Shown here: in pieces, positions 31,701 to 46,700 of the stretch
How positions within the stretch are numbered: the stretch's first letter is position 1
How the letters are laid out: each line of letters begins with the position of its first letter
Assembly (NCBI RefSeq): GCF_000247815.1
Contig: NC_021678.1
Span: forward strand, 2,278,782-2,342,781
Direction: 5' to 3'
DNA: 64,000 nt
Source of the DNA: Ficedula albicollis
Lineage: Eukaryota > Chordata > Aves > Passeriformes > Muscicapidae
Position numbers and translations under genes: made by a program
Notes under the pieces: generated by a model
The model's database searches: none
Told to the model about the DNA's origin: nothing
What the model saw: the letters and a program-made list of their open reading frames with translations, nothing else

Positions 31701-34700
31701 CAAACCCACCAATTCCTGTCTCTTTGCTCTTGCATAACACAATTAAAGTAAGAACAATAGCAGTAATTAGTGAGAAAGATGGAGCATCCATCCACTGCTG
31801 AAAATTATCACTCCTAAAACTGCTTAAAAACTTGAAACATCTCTCAGAGCAATTTAAGGCAAAGGCATGTCTGAACCCCCCCAAACCACCAGGGCATTGT
31901 TAGAGCTTTTATGTCCATGTCAACAAAGGAGGATTACAGCCCACATGGCTCAGCTAAAGGCAACTCCTGTAAATAATGCAAGCTGCTCATCCAACTTAAC
32001 ATTCAGAAATGTCAAAAAGACAGGTTTCATTCTGGCATTTATGAAACACACCAAAAGCCTTCAAAGAGGAAGCTCCCCAGAGATGCTGCTGAGGGAGGTG
32101 TCCACATGACACAGGGCAGGACCACACAGAGATCCCAGGCTGCTGAAAACCTTGGGAACAGCAGGGATGTGTCACTGGGCTGCTTTTCCCAGACTGAGCA
32201 GCAGAATACTACTCCCACAAAGTGCTGCTCTGCAATGAGCTATGGAAATCAGAGCACAAAGGAAGTGAAACCACCTCACTGAGAAGTCCAGACAGAAACT
32301 CTTTTTGGTGCTTTCCATGCAGCACAGATGCAGGCACCCTCTCTAGATACACGAATTAGTTCCATGTGCCTTCAGGAACCACCACCACCACCAACAAATT
32401 GGCCAAGCAGTCCCTGCTGCTTAAATCAGGTTAGTAAATCCAGTGGACAGGGGCCTGGCACTACGACACTCTGCCTCTCAGAGGTGGCAGTGAGGAAGTT
32501 CAGGGAGGAAAAAAGCAGTTGCTCTAAATTTCAACACTGCAAAAGTTGAATTAAGCAAACTATTCTCAGCAGAATGAGCCAGCAGCCCCTCTTGAACAGA
32601 TTAGTTTAAAGATAACTCAGAGCATTGCACCTTTAGCATTAAAAGCATCTCTGCTTTACCAGTTACAGAAGTATAATTGCAGCACTGAGCCACCAGCTGC
32701 AGCAGGGCCTTCCCAAGACAGAAAGCAAACCATCAGACTGAAAAAATGCCATTTTTAATTGAGTTTGTAACTGTCCAAGCCAGAAATTGTTCTGCAATGT
32801 TAATTCAGTGCTGGGGAGAAGAGAAAAAAATAAGAGAAGTCTTTGAGCCCAACTACTTAAAGAAGATATGACCTCCATATACCCACCCACATCTCTCCAT
32901 CAGTGATCAGCAACTCTGGCCACTTCACAGTCAGGAAGAGCAGTGGGAAGAAGACAAAAAGTCCACTGGAAACACTCATTCAGACATGATAATTACAAGG
33001 ATGCAATTAATCTTCCATTTCCGGCTGCTCAACTTTCCAGCCCTCCCCTTTTCCTGCAAATGGGGCTGTGTTTAAGCAGCTAGGCCAGAATTCCACAGCA
33101 GGCTGTGCACTTCCCCCTTTGCCTTGTGGCACCATCCTTGGGAGAAGGAGGACAGAAGGAAAAGCAGGACTCTCCAGAGTATATTCATGCAGGTCTCACT
33201 TTGGCTGTGGCAGTTTTTTACCTGTTCTGACCTCCTCTGAGGCTATTCCACTTTGCCATTTCAGTGGGAGAGCACCCAGGGCCAAGGTTGACATTTTCAC
33301 GTGGTGTTTTATGTAACATAACCTGAAGGTCCCTGGTGCAGGCTTCAGCAAGCAAAGTTCCCCAAGCACCCATCAGAGGCACACAGCTCTCTGCCTGCTG
33401 GATCAGCTCATGTCCCAGCTGCTGACAGGAACGAGTTCCAACAGCTTCATGCCCCACTCCAGGGATAATCTCCTCCATGTTCTCAGCACTGCAAGCCAAG
33501 GAGGAGCTGAGGTGAAATGGTTTTTATAAGCAAAGAGGCACGTTCCTCCTCTAAACTTGAAGGGGGTGCAAGAAAGAAGAGTGGTGGTACTGCGAAAATT
33601 CAGGTCAGAGGGTGTCACCTCCTCCTCTCAAAGGCAATCACATCTTGCACTCCCACACAGTTGAGTTCATCTTCAATCCCACTGGGAGTCTGACCCCAAC
33701 TACACCTTCTACAAAGCTACTCCACAGGCAAGCCTCCAGCTGACAGGGAAAGCCCACTCAAGGCCAGCTCAGCTCATAAGCTCTTGTGTCAACACTGCCT
33801 TCCAACACTGAAAGCATCACTTTAAGAACACACATTTGGACTCTTGCTGGCAATTTTATCAAGGCTGTAAAACTGGTTTGCACTGGAAGGCCACAGGAGC
33901 CTGGAAGCACAGCTTTCCAGCTGGACAGCTGACAATCCATGCCATGCCTGCTTGTTGGTGAGTAGCCAGCCAGCCAGCTGGCCTTGCCCTCGAGCTCAGC
34001 AATCTGGCAGGCTCAGATTTCCAGCTCAGAGACTAAAACCGAGGGGAGCTTCTCAGAGTGACACTTCTCTGTTCACAATTCCTCACTGACATCCAGCCAG
34101 GCTGCATTACAGCAGCTCTCTCTGCCAACTGTCATCAAGCCTGTGTCACTTTAGAGTGGAGAAAAAAAAGCTGAAGTAAACGGTCTTGTTTAGAGAACTG
34201 TTTCTCTGAGTGAAATTGCCTCTCATAAAGCTTTACCAAGAAGAGGAATTAAGCAACTTCCACACAGCTGGCACGGAATACACCAGAATGAGCTTATCCT
34301 CATGGTCATCTGGAGAGCACAAGGTGCATTTGTACTTATCAAAGTCAAAAATACCCAAAAGAATATGCCAGAATGAGCTTACCCTCATGGTCATCTGGAG
34401 AGCACAAGGTGTATTTGTACTTATCAAAGTCAAAAATACCCAAAATGTTCAGGAGGCAGTCAAAGACAGGCTACTTACAGCACCACAAGAGTTGGGGCCC
34501 CCGTGGAAGAGCGTACAGGCAATCCTCACTACTTCTGCTTCCATCTTCCTCAGACCAGGGAATATATCTGGGTGGAGAGGATTACTCCAGGCAAACTCTT
34601 CATACACCTTCAGAAAACACAAAGAGAAAGTTAGACATGCAGATGAGGCTTTGAGAACTCCCCATGTGCACGGTAGAAGCAAATTAGCTGCATTTTACAG

Positions 34701-37700
34701 CAAGAATATTACAGGACTTAACTGCTCCTGCAAGTAAACGCCATAAGCTGGGAAGCTGAGGAGTAAAATAAAGAAAAATAAATGTTTTCCTGAGGCATTC
34801 AGACCTCTGGAGTGACTACAGCACAGCAATCTCTTGGTGTAAAGACAGAGCTAATAATTTGGCTGGTTTTGAAGAACACAAGATACATCCTGCAATTCCT
34901 TTACACTAATCAGGCAAAAAGATGACTGCGTAGAACTTGTTGTCAAGTTTACTGTTAAGAGGGGGTTCTGAAACAGGCCCACTCACACCACAAGAAAAGT
35001 GGCTGTGAAAATCAGTACTTCTGCTCTTTCCACAACTGTGGACTCACAGGATACAAGGCTGGAACAGGCCAGTCCCAACCTCCTGCAGTCCAGATCAAAA
35101 AGCAACTGCAGGGACGTTAAATAAAATACAGCAAAACAAACCAGTGAACAACCAGCACAAACAAAGGGAGTGTTTCCACAAAGTGATCCAAGCCGAGGCC
35201 CCTCCAGAAAGGCTGCTCTGAGCTTTGTTTCCCCAAAAGTGGCACAGAAAATGTCAACATGAGGAAGAAAACAGCAATAGCAGCCACCAAACAGAGCCCA
35301 TTACAGCTGCTACAAAAGCTGTTCCCAGGAGCAAGAGGGCCAGACTTCCCTTTCTAGCAAAACAACTCTGGAAGGAGATGTACTTGAAAACAAGCCTTGA
35401 GGCTGTTTAGGTTATTTTGCAGCCTTCTCAGAGGGAGAAGTTCCTGAGCAGGTAAACAGACCTCACAAAACACCACTGAAGCGTGCCAGTGCTCCATTGT
35501 CTAAGATTTGGACCACACAGCCACGCCAAAAAACATTTCCTAAAGATTCTCTTTTGCTCCAAACCAAGAGGAGTTTAGTTTTGCTCAGTGAAAGTTGCTC
35601 CAGTCTCCAGTTCTCTTGTAATTGCTAATTACTTTCTCACCCAAAAGAGCACCTCATCTGATTAGATCCCAGTTATCTCTAGGTGTTTCCACAGGGACAG
35701 TTACATGGCCAGAGTTACACTGCCCACTAATTCCCCTTCCCAGACTTCAGTTTTGGATCCTCCCTTTTTACTCTGGGATGCTGGAACAGCTCTGAGGGGT
35801 TTCTGGTCACCCTGAAATGCAAAGTTGGCCTGCTTGCACTTTACCTTCACCAGCAGGTGGGTGAGTTTCTCTTCACCACTGTACACAGTCCCAGAGACTT
35901 TCCCATCCTGCCAGCGTACATCCCCTGCAAGAGAGGGAAGAGCACACTGCTCACAAACACAGCCATTCCCAGCCAGGGTGGAAAAGCACATGGAAAACCC
36001 CCTCAGTTCCACAGAGGAGACTCAGCTTTTGAGGTTTTCCTGAGTTTCGTGGCCCAGGGACAGCTGTGTGTGAAGCTGAGCCCCTGGCACTGTGTGGACT
36101 TAGCAAACAGCAAGTAAATGATGACTAAAGAGTCAGCACATAACCAACATGTAGCTGGAGCAAGCAGTTATATTAATAAATAATCCTCTTAATCCCCAGC
36201 AGTCTCCCCAAACTGCTGTTCAACCAACTGGACACTAAATTAAAGCCACTTTCAAAGAGCATCCACCACCACTGTAAGCTGAGGAGAGATGGAAAAGCCA
36301 AGTTTGTACTGCTAAAATCCACAATGCTGGCACATCAATTAAATTTCACCTCAACTGGTACTTCCAGGCAACTTCCAAAGGGGAGCTGGGGGCAGGGGAG
36401 GCAGAAATAGGGGAGACCTTAGAGAAGAAAAAAGAACCTAGTGAAGGAAAGAAACAACAAATTAAGAGAACACACAGACAGAAGCAACATTAGCAATAGA
36501 CAGCAGTAGAAAAGAAGGAAGTTGTTCCAGGACACTTGATCATGAAATTGTTTGTTTCTGAACTTGGAACAGATGCACTGCTCTAGCAGAAAATTCAAGG
36601 CTTTTCTCAAATTTGGCATAGGAGCAGCACAGTCATGTCTTCTCCTCTGGATAGGAAGTCACCCAAATTTGCTCATTAGGAATACCAGGCACACAAATCA
36701 GAGGGAACATGTTTACATGAATCAGAGGGAACATGTTTACATGAGAGGCAACTCAAATTAAGTGTCAGACACTGCTTGTGTGGACTTGAGCCAGGAGAAC
36801 ATCATCATCACTCTTCCTTAAAAGGCTTTTTCAAGGCACAAACCATTGTCTCTCTTAATTTAGGTGACAATCTTGGAAATCCCCTAACAATCCTACTTGG
36901 AAGTTGCTTTTTTTTGATTGTGAGCATTTTCTGAGGCTTCACATTTCTGGTAAAAGTCAAGTATCAGGGCAACTGCTCAGAAATGCAATCCAAAAAGAGA
37001 ACTTCCTCTATATCTCTCCTGTCCTCAGCTGTCCCATCTCTCCATCAGCCTAGAATTCTCACGGAAGAAATGGAATTTCACTGTAAATACCTGAAAGCAG
37101 CATTAGAACTCATGAATCTTAGTCACATCCAGAAGAAAAAACAGACAAAAATTTGCAAGGGGACAAAATATTTAAGCTGAAACCATGATCAAGAGTCACT
37201 GGCACTCATTTTAGAGAGGAAGTGTCATGTTTGGTGTCTGCTGCACTAGACTCACCTTTTGAGCTGTACTCTTTCATCTTCTGCAGCACTTCAGGCTGGC
37301 TCATGCCTTGTTCTGGCAGTGCTTTGATATAATCCTTTTCCTCTTTCAGGAAGGATAAACTGGAAGTGACATCATTCAAGGCTTCATCAATCTTCTTTTG
37401 GATCTAAAAAGAAAGAAAAAAAAGCCTATCAAACAATGGCACTGGTCAGATTCTGAATAATTGCTGAGTGTGTGCAGTTCAGGACCTGCTGCCTACATCT
37501 GTGATGTTGATGGAACAGAAAGAAACTGTTCTACTGGGAGCTCTGACCCCTTTCCTTAATGCTTGAGAAAATACAACTCAAGGAAAGAAACCTGAATTTT
37601 TATCCAGCAAACCTTTTCAAGTCACAGTTTTTAAACACAGAGGTTTTCAGATGCATTTGTACTTGGCCACCTCTACCACCACACACAAGGTTTAGAAACT

Positions 37701-40700
37701 CATGAGTGGAAGAAATGGAATTTCAGTGTAAATACCTGAAAGCAGCATTAGAACTTAGTCACATCCAGAAGAAAAAACAGACAAAACGGAAGAAATGGAA
37801 TTTCACTGTAAATACCTGAAAGCAGCATTAGAACTCATGAATCTTAGTCACATCCAGAAGAAAAAACAGACAAAAATTTGCAAGGGGACAAAATATTTAA
37901 GCTGAAACCATGATCAAGAGTCACTGGCACTCATTTTAGAGAGGAAGTGTCATGTTTGGTGTCTGCTGCACTAGACTCACCTTTTGAGCTGTACTCTTTC
38001 ATCTTCTGCAGCACTTCAGGCTGGCTCATGCCTTGTTCTGGCAGTGCTTTGATATAATCCTTTTCCTCTTTCAGGAAGGATAAACTGGAAGTGACATCAT
38101 TCAAGGCTTCATCAATCTTCTTTTGGATCTAAAAAGAAAGAAAAAAAAGCCTATCAAACAATGGCACTGGTCAGATTCTGAATAATTGCTGAGTGTGTGC
38201 AGTTCAGGACCTGCTGCCTACATCTGTGATGTTGATGGAACAGAAAGAAACTGTTCTACTGGGAGCTCTGACCCCTTTCCTTAATGCTTGAGAAAATACA
38301 ACTCAAGGAAAGAAACCTGAATTTTTATCCAGCAAACCTTTTCAAGTCACAGTTTTTAAACACAGAGGTTTTCAGATGCATTTGTACTTGGCCACCTCTA
38401 CCACCACACACAAGGTTTAGAAACTCATGAAAACAGAAACACAAATAAATCTCCTCCACAAGCACAGTTGAGATATTTCTTTCTTCCCAACCACACCCTG
38501 CACTCAGGAAGACAGGACCTGCTGCCTACATCTGTGATGTTGATGGAACAGAAAGAAACTGTTCTACTGGGAGCTCTGACCCCTTTCCTTAATGCTTGAG
38601 AAAATACAACTCAAGGAAAGAAACCTGAATTTTTATCCAGCAAACCTTTTCAAGTCACAGTTTTTAAACACAGAGGTTTTCAGATGCATTTGTACTTGGC
38701 CACCTCTACCACCACACACAAGGTTTAGAAACTCATGAAAACAGAAACACAAATAAATCTCCTCCACAAGCACAGTTGAGAGATTTCTTTCTTCCCAACC
38801 ACACCCTGCACTCAGGAAACCTCAGACTTCTCACAACACATTCCAAAGTAAAGATTCTTCTTCCAGGCAACACAGGTGTTGGGATATTGACTTTTGGACA
38901 TTGGAATGTCTCAAAGTCAAGGCCTCTTGTGAGCACCTGATAAGTTATCAGGTATCAACCTGCCAAAGAGCAGAAAGAGGACACAGATAGGACACAGCAG
39001 GAGTGCTCTGGCACAGGGGAGCAGCGTCAGCCCTGAGAAAGGAAGTCTGGACACAACAGGGATTGCATAAAATGTCCTTTTCTAACAGGCAAGAAACATA
39101 AGCAGAAGAGAATTTATCTGATCAAGAGCTACTCAGGTTAGGAGGTGAAAGTTGGGGCACTTAACAGGCCAGGGAGGGGATTTAGCCCCTTCCAGAGGGA
39201 TGTGGGAGAAACTGGAGAACTCCTTCTGCCTCCACAGCAAAAGGAAAAAAATTCCTCTGTGCTACTCTCTTTGGAGAAATTTGCCTGGAACAGCTCTGAC
39301 CTCTGGAATCAATGTGCAAATACACCAGCACAGCAAGCAGCAGGAAGTGCAATCAAGTGTGATACCATCGTTTATGAGGTAAAATAAACCCAGCTGTGCA
39401 TTTCTTCATCCTGGGTAGTTAACGTGCTAAAACATGCTGACAGTTGTGGTTTCAAGTTTTTTTGAAAAAAATCAAAAACAAAACACTCCACACCAGCTTC
39501 CAAATGCTACAGTTAGTGTGCCATTTTAATGATTACACAAAGTGCTGATATCCTTCTGCTAACTTTTGCTAATAGTTATCTAAACCCTGAACTAATCATG
39601 GCCAGTTGCTTGATTAAAATAAATACCCTTCAACATTGCACAACAAACCCCTGTGTCACACTTCAGGCTGCTTCAGAAGAACAACTCCAGTTCAATCCTG
39701 TCTCTTCTTCAAGAATTAAAAATCATTTTCTTAAAATCTAACAAGGAGGAAACGTTACTGGAGAATTCACTCATTCTTGGTTAATATAAATAGCTCAAAA
39801 GTTAAAAAGAGGTGGAAGCCCCTTCTTACAACAAAAAGATTGGGTTGAAATTGTATCATTAAACCAGGAGGCAGCAGAAGCTCATTCCAGATCTATACCC
39901 AGGGTGACAAAAAGATTGGGTAGAAATCGTATCATTAAACCAGGAGGCAGCAGAAGCTCATTCCAGATCTATACCCAGGGTCATTAGGACCACAGTGACA
40001 TGACAACAAAAAGGCACAGAACTGTGTATTCTCCAAGAGAGCTGAAACAAGGACCTGGAATAACCCTGTAAGTACTTGTTCAAATACTTACTATAGCCCC
40101 AACAAATGGCATTTTTCTCAGCAGTTTAAAGAACTGTTTTTTAGTTCGGGATGTCAAACCTGAAAGACAAAAGGCAGAAAGGAACCTAAGAAACAACAAA
40201 AAAACCAAAAACTTCTGATGCAGCTCATGATCCAGGCTCAGCCTTCCTGATCCAAGCTGAAATAACACAGCGACCCAGGGGACATGGTGAGACAGATGAG
40301 GGAATCCAAGGGCAAGGTTCTCAGGGATGGACCATGCCATGGAAACATCTGGACTGCAGAGCAGCAGCCACCTACACAAATCAGTTATTTGTTTCTTACT
40401 TACATGGGAATTCACACCTACGTGTGGAATTTTACAGGAAAAAGAGGGATTTCAGGGTTTGCAAAAGGTGAGGAGTTATTATCACTTCCTACCTCTTCAA
40501 ACCAGAACAGTTACTTGAAAACAAAACCAGTGAGCAGTGTGAAACAGGCTCCCAGACCAAAGGATGTTTGTGACAACCTCAGCCACAAAACAACATGGAT
40601 TTGCCCTTTTTGATTGCACTGGGAGGTGACTCAGGGAAAGGGGATGGACAGAGAGAAGAGCAGAAATTCCACCACAGCATAAAGACTCAAATGAGAGAAG

Positions 40701-43700
40701 CCACTGATGACACTGGGAAACTCCTCAGGTAGTTCTAAAGGCAGGAATGAAATCAGGATGACACAGATGCTTCATAGCCACCAAAAATGCCTTCCCAGTC
40801 CTACCTGCACCCCAGCAGCTACAGGACAAACCAAAAAAAATAACTAAACAAAGTTCACAAATTAACCATTTTAAGACTTAACATTTTTATTTACACTTCA
40901 TATATACAATTTGAAAAGCTACCAAGGACACTAATTGGCACATTCTCTGGTAAATACTTGTTAGTGCCCTGATAATATCATTTCCATTGCACATCTCAGC
41001 GTGCACATTTGTTTCATTAGTAACTTTCACAGTGAGAAAAAAAAATGCAAACTCTTGAAAAATTCTGACCATCTAATCAGATCTTCTAAGAGCTAGTTCA
41101 TACTTAAAAATACATTGTGCAACAGTGCAAAAACTAGCTGGGAAGGTAACTGTCCTGAACAAAAGTTTCATACCAATTTGCTCTTTACAGACATTCCCAC
41201 TGTTCAGCTGCCCTCAAAAGAGAAAAAAGAAAGGTTGCCTGAGAAACACAGACACAGAAGGAGACATCAAGTTAAAAACTTGGCTGTTTTTAACTAGCTG
41301 CCACCAGAGTGCAACCCTAAGGCCTTTGGGAACTGAAATGCACCTCTGAGGCCATCACAGGACCAGAGAAAACTGCAGGTTCTGCAGAATTCAGCTCTAC
41401 TGAAGAGCTGCCAGTATCAGAAACCACTCAAAACAGGAAGACACTCCGGAAATAAAAAAAAAAAAAAATTTACAAGAAGATATCCTCACACTATCACATG
41501 CAATTATCTTGAATGTTCTGAGGATAAAAAGTGCCCTCAACATGAAATCAAGACCACATCTCCTCCCCCAGCAGGAGGAGAAACAACCAAGAGTTATCCA
41601 GAGACTTTGCAGCAGTGACTAAGCTCACAGGAACCCAGCTCTCCATGAACCTCCCCGGGGTTTGGACAAGAGGAGGGTGTTGAGACAAGCAAATGGTTTA
41701 GCCAAAGGAAAAAGGGAGACAAGGAAAAGGGAAGGAGACAGAAGCACATTCCATGCACCCTCTGATAGAATGGGGGAGCTTCATTTACCACACAGGCCTT
41801 GACCTTAATCCAGAAGAGAGTTGGGTAAATATTAGGTGACAGCAGAGGCTGTTTTAACAAGTGTTTGGCCTTGTTCCACCCTCTTTCCTTCCACCGCCCA
41901 GCAACAACTCAGGGCCACCTCCCCTCCCTGCAAGGGTCAGAAAATCCCCCATGCCAAATACTCACTCTCAGGCTGGCAGAGGAAGCCATGCAGCCACACA
42001 CTTGCAAGTGTGGAAGAAAATGTCAACCCAATGAGCTGCCAGGGCTCAAGTCCATCACACCGGGCGTTCACAAAGCCTGTCACTTTCTCCCAGTACATCT
42101 GGAGGATTTCCTTGTAGGGAGTAATGGCATCCTGCACAAAGGAAAACCAGGATATTGAGGGAAGTGCAAATGGAAACAAGCAGGGCATCAAAATGCCAAC
42201 TGTTGAGTAAAAAGGTGCTTTCTGGTATGCAGACCCCATGGTTTCCTTAATTCCTACAAATAAAACAGGTAGGAGATTGTTTTTATTCACTTCCACTCGA
42301 TAAAATACACACCCTGAGAGACTTCAAATACGGAGGAGAGAAGCACCAAGAGCAGATGAGCAAATTTGAGATACCAAATCTTGCCACTGCACAAGAGGAG
42401 CAACTGTGCTAAGAATTTTTTTCCAAGGAATTCTCAGGTGCTGAGTGAAGGTGCCACCAAAACAGGTCCATGAAGTACCTCGGGCTGGAATCTTCAATGA
42501 AGATAGGACCACCAAAACAGGTCCATGAAGCACCTCGGGCTGGAATTTTCAATGAAGATAGGAGCACTCAGCAAGTCCTGCCACCAAAACAGGTCCATGA
42601 AGTACCTCGGGCTGGAATCTTCAATGAAGATAGGAGCACTCAGCAAGTCCTTAATTTAAAGATCTAATTAGCATGTTACACACCAAGGGGGGGATGGGAG
42701 AGGAAAACACTGCTGCTGCCAAAATAACCCCCAGAAAATGGTGATGCAAGCACAATTACAATGTCAAAGCAGGAATTACTGTCGGGACACAGCCCAACTT
42801 CCTAATCAATAGCTTCAAACCAGATGCTCTTCAAAAGCACCAGAACAGGGCGAGGAAAACTGGGTGTGCACAGGAGAAAAAGGACATTTCCCCCTAAACA
42901 GGGGTCTTCCATCCAATCCTCTCGGAAGAGGTTTCTAGAAATAAGAAGAATAAGCAAGAACAGAATTCTCTTCAAAATTCCTCTTCTTTTCTGGGGAACC
43001 GGACCAGCCCAGTTCTGCCCAGTTTTACTGGAGAGATCTCCAGCACTCGAGAGCTTCACCCTCCAAACAACAGGGAAATAAAGTACGTGGGGACTTTCAA
43101 AAGACTGAAAGGAACAAATCCTTGATTCCTGTGCTGTTGGACTTCAGGTAGGAATAGAGCAGTTTTTCAACAAACTGCTACATTAAAAACTGCTAAAGCT
43201 TTGCTTCTCAGGACTCCTCACAGGCCTCACTTCTGGGTCAGGCCAACAACAAAAGCAGCATTTAATTAATTTTTTCTTAGGGGGTCATTCCAATACAACT
43301 GGAAATGCTAACAGTCTAAAAAACAGACACGTTTTTCCAAATAATCAAAGGAGGAAGTTTTGTTACCAGAAGGCAACACTATTGGATACTCACTACTTTG
43401 CAAAAGCAGTAAAATGCATGTAACATGGCAGAGTTTGAAAGTATTTAAGCAACCCAAACATGAATTCCAGCAGAATTAACAGCGTTTACCCTTAGCACCC
43501 ATGTCACAGCACAGGGTAAAGGGACACGGACTGAACTCGGCAAAAGCAGGCAGGCTCAACTCTGAGAAGGAAAATTAGCACCTATTTACTTGGCAAAGGG
43601 CAATTTAAAAATACGCCAGAGCCACTTCAGCCTCCAAAACAAGGCGGCCGCACAAACCGCTGCAATTAGGCAATGTCCCAGCTAATGAATGCCCCGTCCT

Positions 43701-46700
43701 CGAGCCACTCGCCACAAAGGCGATTCAACCCCAGAATTTAAGGGAAGGGCCACCTTTGCCAGCTAACCAGAGGCGGTGCTTAAGTTTCAGCGAGTTTGCA
43801 CAATCTTCAGTGGCAAATCCCTGGAAATGAGCGTTTAACCAGCAAGAATGGCTTTGGTTCTTTGCCTAGGGTGAAATGGCAGGATATCATTCTGTTTTGG
43901 AAGTGCACTTCAAGGATGGAAATGGAGCCACTAATGGGCTGGTGACTCAATAGCTGTTCTCAACTCATGGCCAGAAAATGCTGCAGCATCAAATACAAAG
44001 TGGGCTGTGCTTTTTTTTTTTATTTTTTTATTATTTCCTGAAGATGGAGGACACTGTAAGCTCTGAATCAAAATGGAACATGACCTTCTTGACAGAAGTC
44101 ATTCCAGTCAATGGCCAGGCCAAAATAAATAAAACTGGCAAGAGATTGACCTCTGGACAGAAGGTCCCAGCTGTCTGCACATTTTGCTGGCACTGAAACC
44201 CCTGAGAACTGGAACACAGGAACTCAGCAGTATATCCAAGTTTTGAACAAATGATAGAAGATTTTCATTATGTTCAATCTAAGAAGAATTTCTTCCCCTT
44301 TCTTGCTTTAAAAAAAACCCAACCTGAAATCCATCCACAAATGTTACAGCTTGGCCAGGTAGTTTTTTCTGTATTTCTCACTTTCCTTCTTCACTCATTT
44401 CATACTTAGATGAGTTTGAAGGATGAGGTTGATCCATTTAAGAGGATATTAAAAACTGGGATTAAAAAACCCAGTGAAAATTGGCACAGAAGATGAGTTA
44501 GCAGTAATTTACAGTTTCTTAGCTCCCTGGCTATCCCTGGCTCAGTTTTTCCCAAATGCTCCTTTCCCTGAAAGTATCCATCAAGACATGGGAGACCTTT
44601 ACTTTCTGAATTATCCACTTAATCCCACAGAAACCAGAGGGCATTTAGAAGGTTGCACTCGAATGTTCTTATTACACCCAGGAACATGCTGGGTTAAAAT
44701 TTTCACGTAGGACAATAATCTGTTTATTTGTGAAGGCATCAAAAAATAAAGGTTCCCCTTCCCATTAGAAAAACGTAGATAAGCTGTTTTTATTTCTGTA
44801 AGAGAACCTTCCCCATACAAAAGCTTCACAAGCCACAGGATTATTTCAGAAGCAGTTTAAAAATCTGATTTATGAGCACAATAAAGAGCAGGGAGAAAAA
44901 AAAAAACCTCCACTGGAGGATTTTTTTTTAATTCTCAGAGCAGTAAGACAGACCCAGGTATCAGATAAAATACTAATTGCTATCATTAGGACTTGCAGTG
45001 CTCATTTGTACTGATATTAATGCACTCAGCTACCTAAGCAGTTTACATATTGAATTCTTAGCTGCACAGATTAGGAATACATCCTTACTGCTTTATTTCT
45101 AAAAGCTATTAGCTGGCTGAGCTGGTTCCAGGGATAGCACTTAGGCCACTACAAAAGAGCACAAATTAACTGCGGTAATGCCTTTCTGTCCCAGATGATA
45201 GAAAAAGGAGGGGGGAGGAATGCCAAAGCTAATGAGAGCACATTTTGCATTTTTGCCAGAACAGCATTTCCTCAGCTGTGAGTTTTAGGGCAAAAAAAAA
45301 AGCTTAAAATAAAAAATAAAGAGAGAGAGAAACAAAAAAGGCAATAAACTGGAGAAGCTCATACTTTTGTTACAAATGCCTTCTGTTTCTGTGGAAATGG
45401 AAACACTGTCTAAATTTACCTGTGGGAAAAAGGAGGAGAAAGATTTTGCCAGCTGAACCTTCCCTCCTCCAAAAGAACATTTAAAGTGGGTTTAAAATGG
45501 GGCCACAGAATAAAAGTAGCTTTTAAAGGCAAGTTTATGTAATGCAATACCATGAGGCTGACTGTGCGAGGAAGAAGTGCTAAGATCAAAGAACGACAGA
45601 AAGGCTTAGGCTGGAAAATACCTTAAAGACCAGCTTGCTCCGAACAAGGGACACTTTAAAGGGACACTTGACACTATCCCAGGCTGCTCCAAGCTCTGTC
45701 CAGCCTGGCCTTGGACACTTCCAGGGATGGAGCAGCCATGGATTCTCTGGGCATGCTGTGCCAGGGCCTCCCCAATCAATCTAAACCTACTCTCTGTCAG
45801 TTTAAACCACATCCTTCTAATAATCAATCTAAACCTACTCTCTGTCAGTTTAAACCACATCCTCAGCCTTCACCTGAATCCACACACATTCCCACACCAG
45901 GGACCTTCTGACCACTTCCCCACACTCTGAATGTCTGTGCCAGCTTCCCTCACATCCCCAGAGCTGAGGCAGGAGGTGGCTGTCACACAGCAAACCCAGG
46001 CCAAGGGAGACGCCTCCGAACACGGGTGAGGTCAGCTCGGATTACGGCAGCACGGGAACACCGGTACTGCCACTGCAATTAAGGCTTCTGCTCCAACACA
46101 ACGAGTTCTCTTGAGGAGCAGCGTCCTGAATCAAAGCCAGCGAGGACACGGCAGCCTGGCTCATTTATTCTGCTCCTAAGCAGGAGGAAGACTCCAATTA
46201 GCCCTGCCTTTGCTGACACCCGCACGTGCTCTGGCCACAACAGGCACATCTGACCGGAGTCACCAGCGCTGGACTCACAGCCAGCCGAATTCCTACCGGA
46301 GAATGGGAATGGGATTGAGCAACACCAGCCCGGCCTCCTCAGAGTGCTGCCTGTGCCTGCGGTGTTCTGACTCGCACCCCAGCAATGACTCTGCTCCTCC
46401 GTCCCTCCCTGCCTGCCCCAGCCTGACAAATGCCTTTGCATAAGCACCAGGCAGGGAATATTTGTTAGTCAGCTCCTGATTACAGCTCCAGGTTCCGACC
46501 ACGTGCTGCCCCAGCCTGACCAAAGGATGTGGGCAGACAGAGATGCACCGGATGTGTGATCTCTCAGAAATCAAAAATCACGAAGTTTTGGGTGTATGGG
46601 CTGAAGCGAAACTAAAGACACATTATCATCTCACCACAGCTCCCCAATACCACCAGTTTGGTCTGCATTGCATTTGTTTTCACCGCGGCCATACTGAAAC

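Larger units (their letters stand above)
37063..38820. repeat. 725-bp tandem duplication containing an SGPL1 exon, plus partial third copy
   Basis: The segment 37063-37705 recurs at 37788-38430 (offset 725) with no difference that I noticed. Between them is an extra copy of about 82 bp of the unit's start (37706-37787, with GGAATTTCAGTG for GGAATTTCACTG). A further partial copy offset by 308 bp covers about 38512-38820. The duplicated unit includes a complete coding exon with its splice sites. Confidence 0.95.

Noticed and set aside
37063..38820. CRISPR-like or regulatory array
   Set aside because: The copies are long (hundreds of bases), contiguous and contain an exon. This is tandem duplication in an animal genome, not a spacer array.
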